From Dryococelus australis (taxonomy: Eukaryota > Arthropoda > Insecta > Phasmatodea > Phasmatidae): 64,000 nt of DNA. The notes beneath the pieces are model-generated. The model worked only from the letters and a program-made list of their open reading frames with translations. It searched no databases and was not told where the DNA came from. Positions within the stretch are counted from its first letter, which is position 1. The number at the start of each line of letters is the position of its first letter. Of the stretch, positions 33,377-45,689 are shown one piece after another. The DNA lies in contig CM056999.1 of NCBI GenBank assembly GCA_029891345.1, positions 28,493,418 to 28,557,417 of the forward strand, written 5' to 3'. The position numbers were made by a program, and so were the translations under genes.

Positions 33377-34346
33377 TGTTTTTCTAGGCTTGTATTTGAG
33401 TTATTTAATTTTATATAAAATGCAAATTTATTTGCCCCATTGCCACCAAACGCCTAAAGGTTTGTACTAAGCCTAATGAAATTAACAGTAACTAACAAAC
33501 TTACCTTATCCCTACAAAGAAATTCATAAAGTAACATAATTTATTTGTCATTAAAACAACCTTAATATCCTAAATTGTGTCGTTTAACCACGTTAAACTC
33601 ATGAAGGCCTGACTTAACCTAACTTCACTTAAAGGGTTGGGTGTGCTGATGTACAATCACAAATTGCAGAAAGTACAATAAGGACTAACAGGAGTAAGAT
33701 ACGGTAATTAAACTGTCTCAAAATAAGAATTAATTCCACGAGTCCTTACTGTCCGTATTCCGACCCACGATAGCGCATCTGCTCAGACACATTTGTGATT
33801 CACCTATAGTGAAATAATATCTAGTAAGGTTAGGTCTCATTAGAAATAATACAGTTAAATGACACAATCTATATTTGCCGTTTCTTCCCGTTATTCATTA
33901 TTATTCTTTTTCCGAAATGTGGTGAGAGCATCACCTATAATGAATAATAATAATAACATGGGCGTATTTCAGTTTACCATATTTATGGTATTTAAATATA
34001 TATATATATTTTTTTTTGGGCCTGTTATTATAAGGAGTTTTACCATTACACTTGAAATATGTCTAATATTACTTCAAAGAATCTCAAGTGCGTACCGGCA
34101 CATACGAACGCACATCGATAATATTCAACCTCGTCTTTCGCGAAAGGAAATATTTTACACGCCTCTCTAAGTTATCGTAATTGCAACCAAATGCAAAACA
34201 ATTTATCGTTGCTCCTTCGTGATTATGATTACTACTGCGCAAATATTGCGAAACACAGTAAAACTGTTACTGCACCGTAGAAGTTTGCATCCAGCACAAC
34301 AGTTACTAGGCAACGGTACGGGATATGACGCCGACTTCAAAGCGTG
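33377..34346. other. No recognised gene
   Basis: AT-rich DNA with a 103-codon hydrophobic plus-strand frame (33859-34170) crossing a T/A tract; looks like chance. Nothing else seen. Confidence 0.3.
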
Positions 34347-34348
34347 TA

Positions 34349-34579
34349 GGCTGTTCACGGTAAAGTCAGCACTTTTGAGGCCCTAGTTACTTTTTCCTTT
34401 CAGCCATTTTTTCATCCTCTAATAAATTTTTAAAATTATTATTGCCATGTAAGTAATAAACAGTCTCCATGTTCCACCGCACTTTGAAGTTAACGTCTAA
34501 GGCTAAAATAAAATATATTTACTGACTACTATTCCAATTGAGAGGGCCTTCAAAAGTTCTCACTTTAACGTAAATAACC
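34349..34579. mobile_element. Short MITE (231 bp) with CTGTTCACGG ends
   Basis: Ends ggctgttcacggtaaagtca and, at the right, cttcaaaagttctcactttaacgtaaataacc. Flanked by TA (34347-34348, 34580-34581). Its interior is unrelated to the 416-bp copies but similar in size to 55933-56165. Confidence 0.75.
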
Positions 34580-34581
34580 TA

Positions 34582-35380
34582 TAAACACAGGGATTAAGTG
34601 TCACGTTGTCAGTCATTTTGAATCAGCAACTTGAGTGTCACACACCCACATATCCAACACACAATAAATATGCAAAATAAAAAGTTTTAATTCTGTATGT
34701 TTTGATCAATACAATTTTAAATAAATGATTCTGGAATACTGACCAGGGGAACGATTTCGTATTTCTAGGGCAGGTAGAATAAACGGGAATGATTAAATTT
34801 AGGCAGATGTTGCAGAACCAAAATACATGTTATGTTTAAATAGGATATGTCTTTACACACACTGATTATTTTCCAATCTTATTACCTGTTTTTTTTTAAG
34901 AAAGCGCTTGTAATATTTTGTTCTGCTGTAATACTTATACTGTGCAAGTAAAACTGGCAGCATAATTAGTCTTTTTAACACACTAGTTGGATTTTTACGA
35001 CAGAATTCGCAGAAAGCTTTATTTTCCACATATTGTAAATTTGTTTACGAAGTAAATAACGTGAATAATTTTGACACCTCTTGCTCTTATTCCAACAATA
35101 TGTACTTTACTTTATGACGTGTATAGTTAAATAATTGTTATGAACAAACAAATTTCTAACCAAACCAAATTACACATTATTGCAATGGCCCATACATTTT
35201 ACCATATAAGTAACATGACAAACTTTAAAAAAATGTGCATATTGGACATAAATAATAAAACCCCAATTAATATATTTTACGCTCATGGAAATTTTGAATC
35301 AATATCGAAATAAATAAGCATGATTCCAAAAAATATCCAAATCATTTCCAAGTAAAAACACTAATTTCAACAACTCAGCA
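34582..35380. other. No recognised gene
   Basis: Very AT-rich, no long frames, no repeat matches noticed. Confidence 0.35.
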
Positions 35381-35382
35381 AA

Positions 35383-35471
<89 letters not shown>
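35383..35471. repeat. (TG)n(TA)n microsatellite
   Basis: A short tg run followed by ~70 bp of ta with one slip (taat). A 62-codon frame of alternating Ile/Tyr is an artefact. Confidence 0.95.
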
Positions 35472-35473
<2 letters not shown>

Positions 35474-36906
35474 TAGTTTTTACGAACTCTTTATTTGCTT
35501 GTTCGTACTTGTTAGTGGACAAATCAGGCTCCTGGCTATGAATATGGTCTGTATAGTGCTTATATCTTAGAGACGATACTGGTGCATAGTTTGTTTTTCT
35601 CCTTTTTGCATTATTTCGGGATATTTAAAGAGCTAGTACATATTCTGTCTAACTAGAAAATCCGCTTTCTACTAAGTGGAAATAGATTCACTTCATTATT
35701 CCTGGCGCCATTACAGAAATATTCAAAGCACTTTGAATTCTCGCCAGATATATGTTTATTTGCACCCAAGACTTTCCACAGAGTAACATTTTCCAGAGAA
35801 CTCTAGGTTGTGACGTCGTTCAGTTTTTTGCAGTGATTTTTTTTAATGGGGTTGCGACACTCAGTTTTGTTTACTGTGATATTTTACTAAGGTATTATTA
35901 TATATTGTAAATTTTTTTTTTGTACTTTTACAAGAAAAATATTTGGAAACCCAGGCGCCATGATAATCCTTTTTAGAACTACTAACAGTTTTCTTGTAAA
36001 ATCTGCAAAACATAGAGTTCACTTGTAATATTACAAATCATAAGCTTGTATTACAACTTACATTATTCTTTATAAATAATTGGGTTAGTTTTAATTCATG
36101 CCGATGGATCCTAAAATTATTGACATAATTTTTGCTATATATAAATTTGAAATAAGGATAAGTGTCATGTATGTTATATACTTTCCTTGTTTATAATTTC
36201 ATAACATTGCAGTTTATAATTTTAGAGAAAATTTGGTTTGAAAAGTCACATGCAAAAGATAGGGAAACAGGTTAATGAGAGGCTCGGATGGCTGGGACTC
36301 CTGTGGTGTGACTAAGTAGTGAGGGGACAGTGAAGGAAGGTGGTCTCTCCAGCCGGGTTGCTACCACGAGGTCGTAGGGACACAGGATGAGAAACGCCTA
36401 TCTCCACAACAACAGTTACTAAAGTTGTCATGTGGTCACGTCCATAATAGTATTGAGTGGAAGGTAATATATAGAATATTATTTCCCCTTTTGATTTTTG
36501 TGAAATTTTTAATAAAAACTTGGCTTAATTTTAACTTATGTGGTTGTATCCAAAAATTGCTGACATAATTTCAATCATACAAAGGAAATACTGAACGATG
36601 AATAAATTTTAAGTAAGTAGATGTGATGAGTTTATTACAAACTTTCACTATGTATAGTTTCATATCTTTACCGTTTTTAGTTTTCGAAAAAAAAACACCA
36701 TCGTAAAAATAACTTAGAACTGATATGGGATTGAATTTGTGACACTGTTTCTTAATGTTATACGAAATCAATGTACAAATAACGCTAAACGCATTTACAA
36801 ATAATTGAGTGAAACTAGTGAGTCTGCAGAGTACTTTATTTAAATGAAGGATTTTGTAAATTACAAACACAAACAAAAATATTTTTATATATAGGCCAAC
36901 ACTGCC
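35472..36906. other. Unrecognised; TTTACA-motif repeat at 35900-36060
   Basis: At 35900-36060 the order 'cttttacaagaaaaatatttggaaaccc', 'tttagaactactaacagttttcttgtaaaatctgca' and 'ttacaaatcataagcttgta' recurs at 53255-53400. A 121-codon minus-strand frame (36571-36936) is AT-rich and unlike any known protein. GC-richer patch at 36250-36430 without features. Confidence 0.35.
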
Positions 36907-36909
36907 ATA

Positions 36910-37567
36910 GGCCGTGTCTACATTCGGCCGTTCCATGGACGTGGGCGTGTCTGAGGCTCGGCGTCAAGTGACGTCACATTGTCGCGGTCCAAGTGTGGTC
37001 TACAGATGCGTTGCACGAAGTGAGCTTTCAGAATCTGTCACTAGATAGCACTAAATTTGGCATATCAATTGTTGTTGCGTAGTGTTGTTTAAAATTGCTG
37101 CATTGTTGTTTATTATAGTTTACGAAATGGTTGATTTGATAATTTATTTATAATAAACGCCTTGACAGTTTTATTTTGATTAAGTTCGACAATTGACATT
37201 CAAATTTAATTTTTAAACTTCTTTTAAAAGTTTTAACCTTCAAATAAAATTGTTCAGACCGAACGGAGACATCCCTAATTTCATATTACTATTTCATTAT
37301 ATTTGTTTTGAGAAAGCCCACTTGCACAGCCGATGTTTACATTAATGACGTAAACATTTGACGATTGCGCGCGAAAGTATTTGAAGTCTTCTTCTTTTTC
37401 CATCAGCCTAGGACATAACTTCGGACAAAAGTTCAGTTTTCTGATTGCTTCAACTTGCGACACAGGTTGACTAGGGACAGCACCATGACGTCAGAGGGCC
37501 ACGTTCACCAATCTGCGCATTCTAGCCCTAAGACACAGGTTGGGAATGTCCAAATGTAGACAGACCC
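36910..37567. mobile_element. TIR element, 658 bp, with ATA duplication
   Basis: Left end ggccgtgtctacattcggcc; the right end in complement is gggtctgtctacatttggac. The two agree at most positions of the first 25 bp. ATA precedes (36907-36909) and follows (37568-37570). No coding capacity; gtgacgtcac and tgacgtca sites lie inside both ends. Superfamily not determined. Confidence 0.6.
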
Positions 37568-37622
37568 ATAGGTCGACAGAACATATGTGCTAAGTTTATG
37601 TTTGGCATACGCAAATTACCTA

Positions 37623-37835
37623 AAGTCCATTCACGACTGGAACAGACTTATAAAAATAAATCTTTGAGAAAATACCCTAGCCATTAGCTGTATGCATAGC
37701 TGGTAAAGAAATTGGCGGGTGCGGGAACTGTACCTGGCCCCGCCACTTTCTTTACCAGCTATGCATACAGCTATTAGATAGGGTATTTTTTCCAAGATTT
37801 ATTTTTATAAGTCTGTTCCAGTCGTGAATGGATTA
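37623..37835. mobile_element. Hairpin (foldback) MITE, ~213 bp
   Basis: Two arms of nearly 100 bp (37626-37726 and 37738-37832) are almost perfect inverted repeats: tccattcacgactggaacag...agctatgcatacagct and back. The loop is only ~12 bp. Single-stranded, it would fold into a long stem. The near-perfect arms suggest a young insertion or gene conversion between arms. Confidence 0.85.
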
Positions 37836-40800
37836 TATATAAGTGTTTGAGTTGTATGAATTATTTTATTTCACATGCTAAGTTATTTTATTTTTAATAT
37901 ATTTTTTTTACATATTTCTTATATGAAATGGTTACAATTTTAAATCACGCAGGCCTAATTTATGATTTATGTAAACCCCCAGTCCACTTGTTTTCAATAT
38001 TGTATGATAATTTACAGGAAGTATTTTGCATTTTAACATATTGTTATTTCTGTATTGTAATATTATCTTTATATGTTCAATTTGGTTCTCAGTAATTATT
38101 TTGTGATTTCTGAAGCTTAATTATTTATTTTATTCTCTTATTTGAAAGATTTTTAATTTTGGTTAGTTTCATTTTAAGAAGGTCTAGTAGGAAGTAGGCC
38201 GTGATTGGCTAGTCTTGAATGGAGATGCCGGAACGCTTGCTTCTGGGTAGGACTTTCAACATGGATGGTTAATTGCATTTTCGCTGGGATTTCAATTTTA
38301 GTGAATCCCCAGCGCCAATCTAAGGATACGTTAGTAATGAGTCTCAGAAGTAGTGATTAGGTCAATGCCACAACTGATTACAGAAGAGGGTTGGTGGCAG
38401 GCGTCTAGCTAACTTTATTAGTGAGTTTTGTTGGAAACGCCAGGACGCCGATCTCTAAACGCCAGACACCATGTCGTTAGCGCCGCATCAGAATACAGGT
38501 AACGCCAAGGATTTTGAGAGTCTGGGTGCAGACCTATTTTAACGATTTTACTTGTAATTTACTTCCTACGAACTAAAGTATTTTCAGAAAAAGTTTTTTT
38601 CAAGGGAACTATGCACTTTCTGATCTTTAATTTGTGTATAACCAATAGTCCTGAGATTCCCTATGAGCTAGTAACGCCGGAGCACAATAATATATAAAAA
38701 CTATTGAACTCAGTGTAATTCCTTTCTGAGCTGAGATTTGCTATTTGTTGGAAAGCGTGGAGGAATTTTTCTGAAGTAATTAAATTTAAATTGACATTTT
38801 CAAGTAAAGGATTGGCTCGCGAGAACTGTACATGCAACTAATTACTTGAGAGCTTAGTCAGTTTATTAAACAGTGAGAAATTTAGGAAAATTACTTTCGG
38901 TTATGAACTAATTTTATTTCTGATTTTAATTTCAAGTCAGTTGTTTAATTTTGCAGCAGCCCTACAGATATATTTAATTTTAACCTTTTAATTTGTTTTT
39001 TAATTTCCTTAATTGATTAAACTGTATTATTTATTGGATGGTGGTATTTCATAATTTTTTCACATTTTGAATATTACATCTTGTTGAATTGCATAACTTG
39101 TTTGGTCTAATTTTATTAATTTACATTTCATTAATATATTAATTATTCTGATTTCACATGTTTTATTTTATATGAAGTGCTGCGAAGGTATGCAAGTTGC
39201 TTCTGTGCGTGCTATTACAGTGATCCGGAGATCCTCAGTTTCTTCTGGTAAGCTAAAAGTTGCAAAAGTAATAAGGTGTATTCAGACACGTATAAGCCTA
39301 CGTTTGCCACCTCCCAACTCACATTATGTCCAACCTAGGCTTGTGGCGCCCACATACAAATGCAAATACACCAAAAATACTTCAGCCAATCCAATCCACA
39401 CTCAACGCGGGGTCCTACTTCACTTTAGATTAATCGGCTTATCGATTTCATATCAAATTGATTGACCCAATTAATCTGATAATTAATCCGTTAAATGAGA
39501 TAATCGGCAATCCACTAATCTTATTCTGATATAATTAATGTGATAGAATAAAATTTCTTTAATCAAAGAAATTTGTTGAAAGTAATTGTATCAGAGTTTA
39601 TTAGTAAAATTTCTTTGATGAATTTTTCACTTTGTGCTATTGTATATATTGGTATGTGTGTTAAGGTCCTTTTTTTTTCGTTGGAGAACAACAACATCGA
39701 TGTTCACCCTTGGACATTTGGTGTTGTACTTAGGTGTGATGTGTTGGGAAAGGGGTATGTATGTTTGTATTGTGTAATAATAGTATTGAGGAGGTGGCAT
39801 AGGAGATTCTCCCCTTTTGCCATTTGGCAGGCAACTGAGGGAGAGGGGGAGAGAGCAGCTCCAATCTGAATGTCGACAGAGGTTATGTAAAACGGCAGAG
39901 TTTGGAAATGCGTATTTGGAAATAACGAAGTCAAGTATATTATTGATAATGAATTAGACGCAAAGAATACGATTTATGCTGAAATCCACAATGATAGTTT
40001 ACTAACCCGTCCTGTACGCTAGTAATATAATTGATGACAAACAACAGAGACTCGTATGCAACGAATAAACTATTTGACATATTCAATCCTTGACAAACAG
40101 AATTGTGTGCTCGCGATGTCAGCTGTTTATGCTGAGCGCGATCGGAAGGAATGGCAATGATAGAAGTTACCTTTTGCGTGACGAGGCTTTGGCAGTTACA
40201 AATATGTGAACGGTGCTAAAGACGTCGGCATCTGGGTTTAACATTAGTTGGTTAAGTTTTTGCTCCGATAGCCTCTGGGAAGATTCCACTAACTTGTGTG
40301 TGTGTGTTTTTCGCAATGTTAGTTGAAGTACATTTACGCGTGCGTGAATCGACTGCTGAAACGAAAGCTCGTAAATTGTGTTCCTGAATACGAGTGGTAA
40401 TTTGTTGGAAAATATTGTTCGCTACACGGGGCGGCGTGTGATCGACATCAACCCAGCAGACCGTCCCATTTGGAGGAAATTGCGCAGCAGGCTTCCTAGC
40501 CTGCCGGGTTTGCAGCGGCTTAGAGCGACCGCAATTCTTCGTGTATGCCTGGAGGTTGACTGCAAGGGTTCGCATCAATCAACGGAAATTAAGCTACTCT
40601 CTCATCGATAATTTCGCCCGAGAACATCGCGGGTGGTTACGACGGGAATTCTGCCCAAGGTTGACTATCATGATTCACTCGCGCACCCCACAAGCGGCGA
40701 CCACTTTTAATGTGTGTAAATTGTACTTTTCATAATCATTTTAATGTGAGATTATGGATCACCTGTACGTGATTCGTTAATACTTCTTACGGTTCCATAT

Positions 40801-41640
40801 ACTTACTATCACAAAATTAAGCCTGGAGTACAGTGTGTATACGAATGAACTTAAAGTTGTGTATAAAATATTATTCCAGTAATTATAAATAAATGAAATC
40901 AAACTTTACTTCCGTGAATTATCCATTAGTAGTGTTGCTGATCCAGTACATACTCAATTAAAAAAATATTTCACAAAGCTCATGAATGCATTTTTGCCAG
41001 GATACAACTGCCTTAAACTTGCTATATTTATCTTAAATATATTCATAGGGATTAAAGGACTTAAGGAGTTTTTGTTGATGATGAGTGCTGCTGGTCCCTT
41101 GATGTGTTATAAGTGTTGCGTGGGGGTTTCGGCAAGTGAGGTAGACTTGAAGTGCCTGAGCCCTTAAAGGACAAGAGCGACTCACTTTCACTACATAATA
41201 CTTTTTGAATTTATTCTTTCGTGGTAAGTATATATCTGTATGTTCTCATATCCCAAAAATGAATTAGAATTTAAGTATTTATACCAAATGTTTCAAGTTT
41301 TAAGGTTTATTGTAAACAAATAATATATACTGTTAATATTAAGTCATATCGAACTTAATTTCCTGTTATGAATTTAAACAAATCTTAAGTGAATGGTGTC
41401 AGAGTTTAATGCGTTGACATGTTTCTATCTCTCACGTAGAACAGCGGTCACTTCGCTGCCTTGTTCCAGAGACTTGCATCTCTTGTGTAGAGGCAGCAGA
41501 CATCCCGGTGCAAATGTACCTGAGGCTAAAATCTGTGAAGAGCGAAATGTTTCACTTCTCGCCAACACTGCCATTGAGGAAACTTTAAGAATTACCAACC
41601 CAACATTTTCGTAGTTGTTTTCTTGATATTATAATAAAAT
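37836..41640. other. No recognised gene; mixed unique DNA
   Basis: 38160-38560 and 40100-40700 are less AT-rich. Open frames at 39172-39465, 40252-40578 (minus) and 40378-40611 (plus, overlapping) have no recognisable domains, lie antiparallel to each other and lack splice support. Nothing further could be supported. Confidence 0.3.
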
Positions 41641-41649
41641 ATTTTTAAA

Positions 41650-41728
41650 GTGCCGTTGTAGCCAAGTCAGCAACTTGCTCCCTCCGTCAGCAAGGACCTC
41701 GCGGTCGAATAGACAAGACAACGTAGCC
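41650..41728 (+). repeat. tRNA-derived SINE head
   Basis: gtgccgttgtagccaagtca carries an A-box-like tagccaagtcag, followed ~50 bp on by gcggtcgaataga resembling a B box. The region between resembles a long variable arm. Not a functional tRNA by eye; likely a SINE 5' end. Confidence 0.4.
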
Positions 41729-42234
41729 TCCTCACAAAAAATAAATATATGTAGCTTGCGGTCGGTTCACAGGCTGACATGTAGTACAGGGCTGACCTTG
41801 CCTACAGGTAATCTACCACCCCCCCCCTCTCCATGACAACGTGGCAATCAACACCAACACTCGCCGTGATCTTCTCACCTGCTGCGTCATGCCCGTTGCT
41901 GGCACACGGATCTTCCACTACTAGCGCTCTACTGCATTTTCCGCCCACTCACCTGACTTTCTCCGCGTGCACAGGTAAAAGTACCCTGTTTTCACCGTGC
42001 TCTTCTCCGCCAAAGGAAATAAAAAATAACTGATTGTGAAGGCCACGCGGATACTCGTTGACCTACATTCCTGTACGGTGTTAAAAGACGCAGTTCTCAT
42101 TGCTGCTATCCCTAACTTGTCCAGTCTGTAATACCCTCTCAGATTTTCGTTGGTAGAGAGAGAGAGAGAGGTAGTTTTGTTTGTTAGTTGAAAAGAGGCG
42201 AGAGGGAAGGGAGTTTGGTGGACAGCGAAGTCTA
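41729..42234. other. Unrecognised; C-run and short GA tract
   Basis: A C10 run near 41818 and a gagagagag tract near 42160. A 66-codon Ser/Thr/Pro-rich frame has no recognisable motif. Confidence 0.35.
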
Positions 42235-42400
42235 GAGCGCCGGTGAGGATGAAATGAGGTTAACATGGAGAAGAGTAAACGGGAGAAGACCAGGAAAGCC
42301 TGCCTCCACGTTTCCCCCATTCAAAATCGGATCGACTCCTCCGGGAATGGAGTGCGGTTCGCCTTGGTGGGAGGCGGGCGAGTAGTTTGAAGACTACACA
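42235..42400 (+). repeat. SINE-like dispersed repeat (S1), copy 2
   Basis: 'aaacgggagaagaccaggaaagcctgcc', 'ccgggaatggagtgcggttcgcc' and the following 'gggaggcgggcgag' match 55245-55440 in order and spacing. Confidence 0.6.
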
Positions 42401-42992
42401 GCCTGGTCCGCACCTCTCTGGTGGCACACTGCGAGTGTGAAGTGTATGGTACGAAATACCACGTTCTCGATGGAGTGCACTTTGCACACGAGGTACACGA
42501 CGACTTGCTGACTCCCGACACTCGATAGTACTGCGCAAGGTCCACACAGCACGAAACATGTACTCGAATGTGTAACGACCAATACACTTCTCTACAGTGT
42601 ACACGCAGGTCGCTCTTCTAACCGCGTCTTTAACCGCATTTTTAGAAAACCCAGTAGATTTGTTTTTATTAAAATAGTTACTTCTTTTATGATTTTCACT
42701 AAATTGTTTGTAATAATGTGTTTGGAATTTTCAATAAGTAGAAAAATGTTCGTACAAACACAGAGTGGTATTCCCAACTTGCGGATGTATTTTTGGGTAT
42801 TTTTTCGCTACTTCTTGAGATGTAAATAGTTAAATCAAGGTTTTCTTTATCATGTGTCATTATTATAAGCTTAATAATTTTCTTCTCCACATTCTTTACT
42901 TAGAATAACTCTTGCAAAAAACATGTGAAGATATAAATAATAATGTCAGCGGAAATAAATATATCTGAAATGCCCATAAGTACATAAAAGTG
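42401..42992. other. No recognised gene
   Basis: First ~200 bp GC-rich, then AT-rich; frames here are short and mutually overlapping. Confidence 0.3.
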
Positions 42993-43529
42993 TAGAGTAA
43001 ACCCGCCAAATATGGACCCCGGCCTAATACGAGTTCCCGTCGTATTCGGCGTGATTGGTGCTGCCATCTGTTGGCTCACATCAAGACTTCTTCAACGAGT
43101 AGTAAGCAGTGGCCTGCTACATTGAGAGCGCGCGACACCAACTGTTACGTCTTCCACAGTGATATAAGTAATTTCGTTCATTCTGAATATTTTGCAGTGG
43201 GTAACGTTACGCGATATAAATATCTGGAGGTAAGATATATTTAAATATAACTTAATATTTCTTAAATATAACTTGTACTATAAAACCTAAAAACTACATA
43301 ATGTATTCAGATGCATGTTTCGTGTAAAAGAAATGGTGAAATTTCGACCATTATGCCTGCCATTTTTGATAGGAAGGGACTTCAAGAGGGCCACATAATA
43401 GGAAGTAATTGATATTGCAATCCTATGCGATTGCAATTTTTATGTAATTAAATTTTAAATGAGGTCTTATTGAAAACATGTTAATTGGAACATACCGTAC
43501 TACATTATACTATGTCTTACTATGTTCCT

Positions 43530-44820
43530 GTCAAAGCTACAGCGTAAGAAGTGGGATGAGGATGCTATGGTGTCATTTCTGCAATGAGGAAAAAGTAAAT
43601 GGGGCTAAAAAAAACAGCTAAAGCATATCATATCCCGAGATCGACACTACAAAGGTATGTAAATGACACCACTCTTGATCCCAAACAGGAAGTGGCAACA
43701 ACCTTGGGAAGAAAAACTGTTTTGCCCAAATTGAGAATAGTCTGTTTCAATACTATATAGATATAGACAGGTACTTTGGTTTAACGACTTCTGATGTTCG
43801 TCGCTTATCTTACCAGTTGGCCATTAGAAACGGGATCCCAGATCAATTTTCAGATGATAAAGCATCAGCTTGTGAAAAGTGGTTGAAAGGATTTTTAAAA
43901 GACATAGCACACTCTCTTTGAGAACGCCACAGGGGATTTCTGCTGCTATAGTGTTCGATAGGCACTATTCCCATACAAAGAACGTGGATGTCATTGGCAT
44001 GGCAAGAGACAGCCACGTTTCACTTATCTGCATTCCCCCGCACTCAACACACAAAATTCAGCCACTCGAGGTGACTTTCATGAGGCCTTTTAAGATCTGT
44101 TACTCTCAGTAAATAGACACATGGCTGAAAAATCATCCTGGGCGTGTAGTTACACATTACCAGGTGGCTGACTTGATGGGGAAGGCTTATCTTCAGCTGT
44201 AACAGCTGTCAACGTTTTCAAAAAGACTGACTTGTGTTCTCTAAACAAAGACATCTTTAGAGATCATGATTTCTCCATGTTTGGTCTAGAAAGTGAAGTT
44301 ATGGAAGAAGTTCCTGTGGAAGAAGTTATTCCACAAAACACCACCAGATTTCCTTCAACAGTCGTCCTTCCTAACAACATTCCAGAAGAAACAGGGAACC
44401 AAGGGGCGACCCTCAAGACAAGGCACAACAGCCCTCATCAGTGGTTATCCCTACGTGAAGAAGTTGAAGGAAACGAAGTGCAATTCCTCTTAACATTCAG
44501 AAAAACTATCTGCAAATAGAAAATTATTTATGACTGAGAAAACTACTTCTAAAAAAGAACTACAAACAAGAAGAACATCAACCCTGATTCAACTGACTCA
44601 GAATCAGATGTTGACGACCCCAAACTCATCGACACAGACGATGATATGGACCTGAGTGTGCAGTGTGATGATGCTGGGGTGCATATCGCGGTGGACTTTT
44701 TCGAGACAAAAGAGGGGAGAAGTGGGTACAGTGCACTCAGTACAAAATGTGTTGTCATTCTGACTGTACTGATAGATCAGGACAAATCACTTTTATTTGT
44801 GACAATGCCTTAATGGGTAA
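43530..44820 (+). pseudogene. pogo/jerky-type transposase, decayed, internal deletion
   Basis: Segments in order: psq/HTH-like DNA-binding part (RRKKWDEDAM..., with a stop, then GLKKAAKAY...IPRSTLQRYVNDT across shifted frames, 43545-43680); a CENPB-type segment (DRYFGLTTSDVRRLSYQLA, IRNGIPDQFSDDKASACEKW, 43760-43890); and a DDE part in frame 43879-44112 with VFDRHYSHTKN and PPHSTHKIQPL. Related transposases have LDGHxSH and PPHxSHxLQPLD, so the first Asp-rich strand is missing: GISAA joins directly to IVFDRHYSH, an internal deletion of the region carrying the first catalytic Asp. Then FKKTDLCSLNKDIFRDHDF-type tail (44215-44300). A finger-like CTQYKMCCHSDC...FICDNAL segment ends at 44815. Stops at 44109 and others make it inactive. 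Confidence 0.8.
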
Positions 44821-45014
44821 TTAGATTATAATTATGTTTCCTTGTTTTAAAATATATTTTGCAGGGGCCACAACACGCTATACATTCCTAATATGTGTAC
44901 GTATGTTTTAAAGAAGTGTTCTATTTTTGTAGTGGTTGTGAATGGGTTTTTAATTCAATTATTTCACATGCACAGAAAATAATATGAAAGGCATATACTC
45001 TTTTTTTAATATAG

Positions 45015-45120
45015 AGAGGAATAAGTGGGCCCAGTGCGCATAGTACAAAAATTTTGTGTAACAATCACTGTACAGATAGGTCAGAACTAATTTATTTAAA
45101 TTTGTGTAAAACGCCTTAAT
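45015..45120 (+). repeat. Duplicate of the pogo zinc-finger segment
   Basis: gtgggcccagtgcgcatagt to 'caatcactgtacagataggtcagaac' repeats 44713-44815 (gtgggtacagtgcactcagt...) about 300 bp downstream. An internal tandem duplication now carrying several stops. Confidence 0.65.
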
Positions 45121-45470
45121 ACTAATAATATTTTAAAAAAACATTTTCCATAGTTTATATTTTTTTTGTAGTTATCTCAATAACTATATTTTTAATAGGG
45201 ATATACATTTAAAATTTTTGTGTAACAATATGTACATATCTATTTTAATTAAAAGGCATATACAATTTCAAGTATTGCTATGTGTCTCAATAAAGTAGAT
45301 ATATTTTAGCATATGTATATAGAATATAAATAGTAATTACAATGTATTGCAGTTGTCTCATGCGTAGAAAAGGACAGCATAAACATTTTAGCATTATTAA
45401 TATAAATATATATATTAACTAGTAATACCTTAATTTGAATAAAGGATCCATATCTGGCAGGTTTACTCTA

Positions 45471-45689
45471 GATAAAATGTTATATTTCTATACTAATTAA
45501 TTACCAACTTTCTTCTAGTTAATTAATGGTATATACGCACATTATTATATATTATTTGTTTCGTTATTTATGCTGTGGTTTGTTACAGCCAAACAGGCTA
45601 ATTTTGGTATTCAAAAATTATACCACGCAAAGTTTACATTCAAAATATTTACAGATATTACACACTGAAATATGTTTGTATTTAGAACA
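45471..45689. other. No recognised feature
   Basis: AT-rich spacer between the pogo end and the R285 block. Confidence 0.4.

Larger units (their letters stand above)
42995..45468 (+). mobile_element. pogo/Tigger-type DNA transposon, both ends present, decayed
   Basis: The left end gagtaaacccgccaaatatg and the complement of the right end (gagtaaacctgccagatatg) form TIRs that match at nearly every position over ~25 bp, and TA flanks both sides (42993-42994, 45469-45470), the duplication expected for pogo elements. Inside lie a 5' untranslated stretch, a decayed transposase (43530-44820), a zinc-finger-like segment and its duplicate (45015-45120), then ~350 bp of AT-rich tail. Confidence 0.85.

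Noticed and set aside
33859-34170. Membrane-protein-like hydrophobic frame
   Set aside because: Hydrophobicity comes from T-rich DNA; frame crosses ta and tttt tracts and has no relatives that I know.
35382-35570. 62-codon frame with Ile/Tyr repeats
   Set aside because: Translation of a TA microsatellite.
36571-36936. 121-codon minus-strand frame
   Set aside because: AT-driven Phe/Ile/Lys-rich composition, overlaps the end of a TIR element at 36910, no homology recognised.
40252-40611. Overlapping antiparallel frames of 108 and 77 codons
   Set aside because: No recognisable domain, no splice support and mutual overlap; chance in a locally GC-richer stretch.
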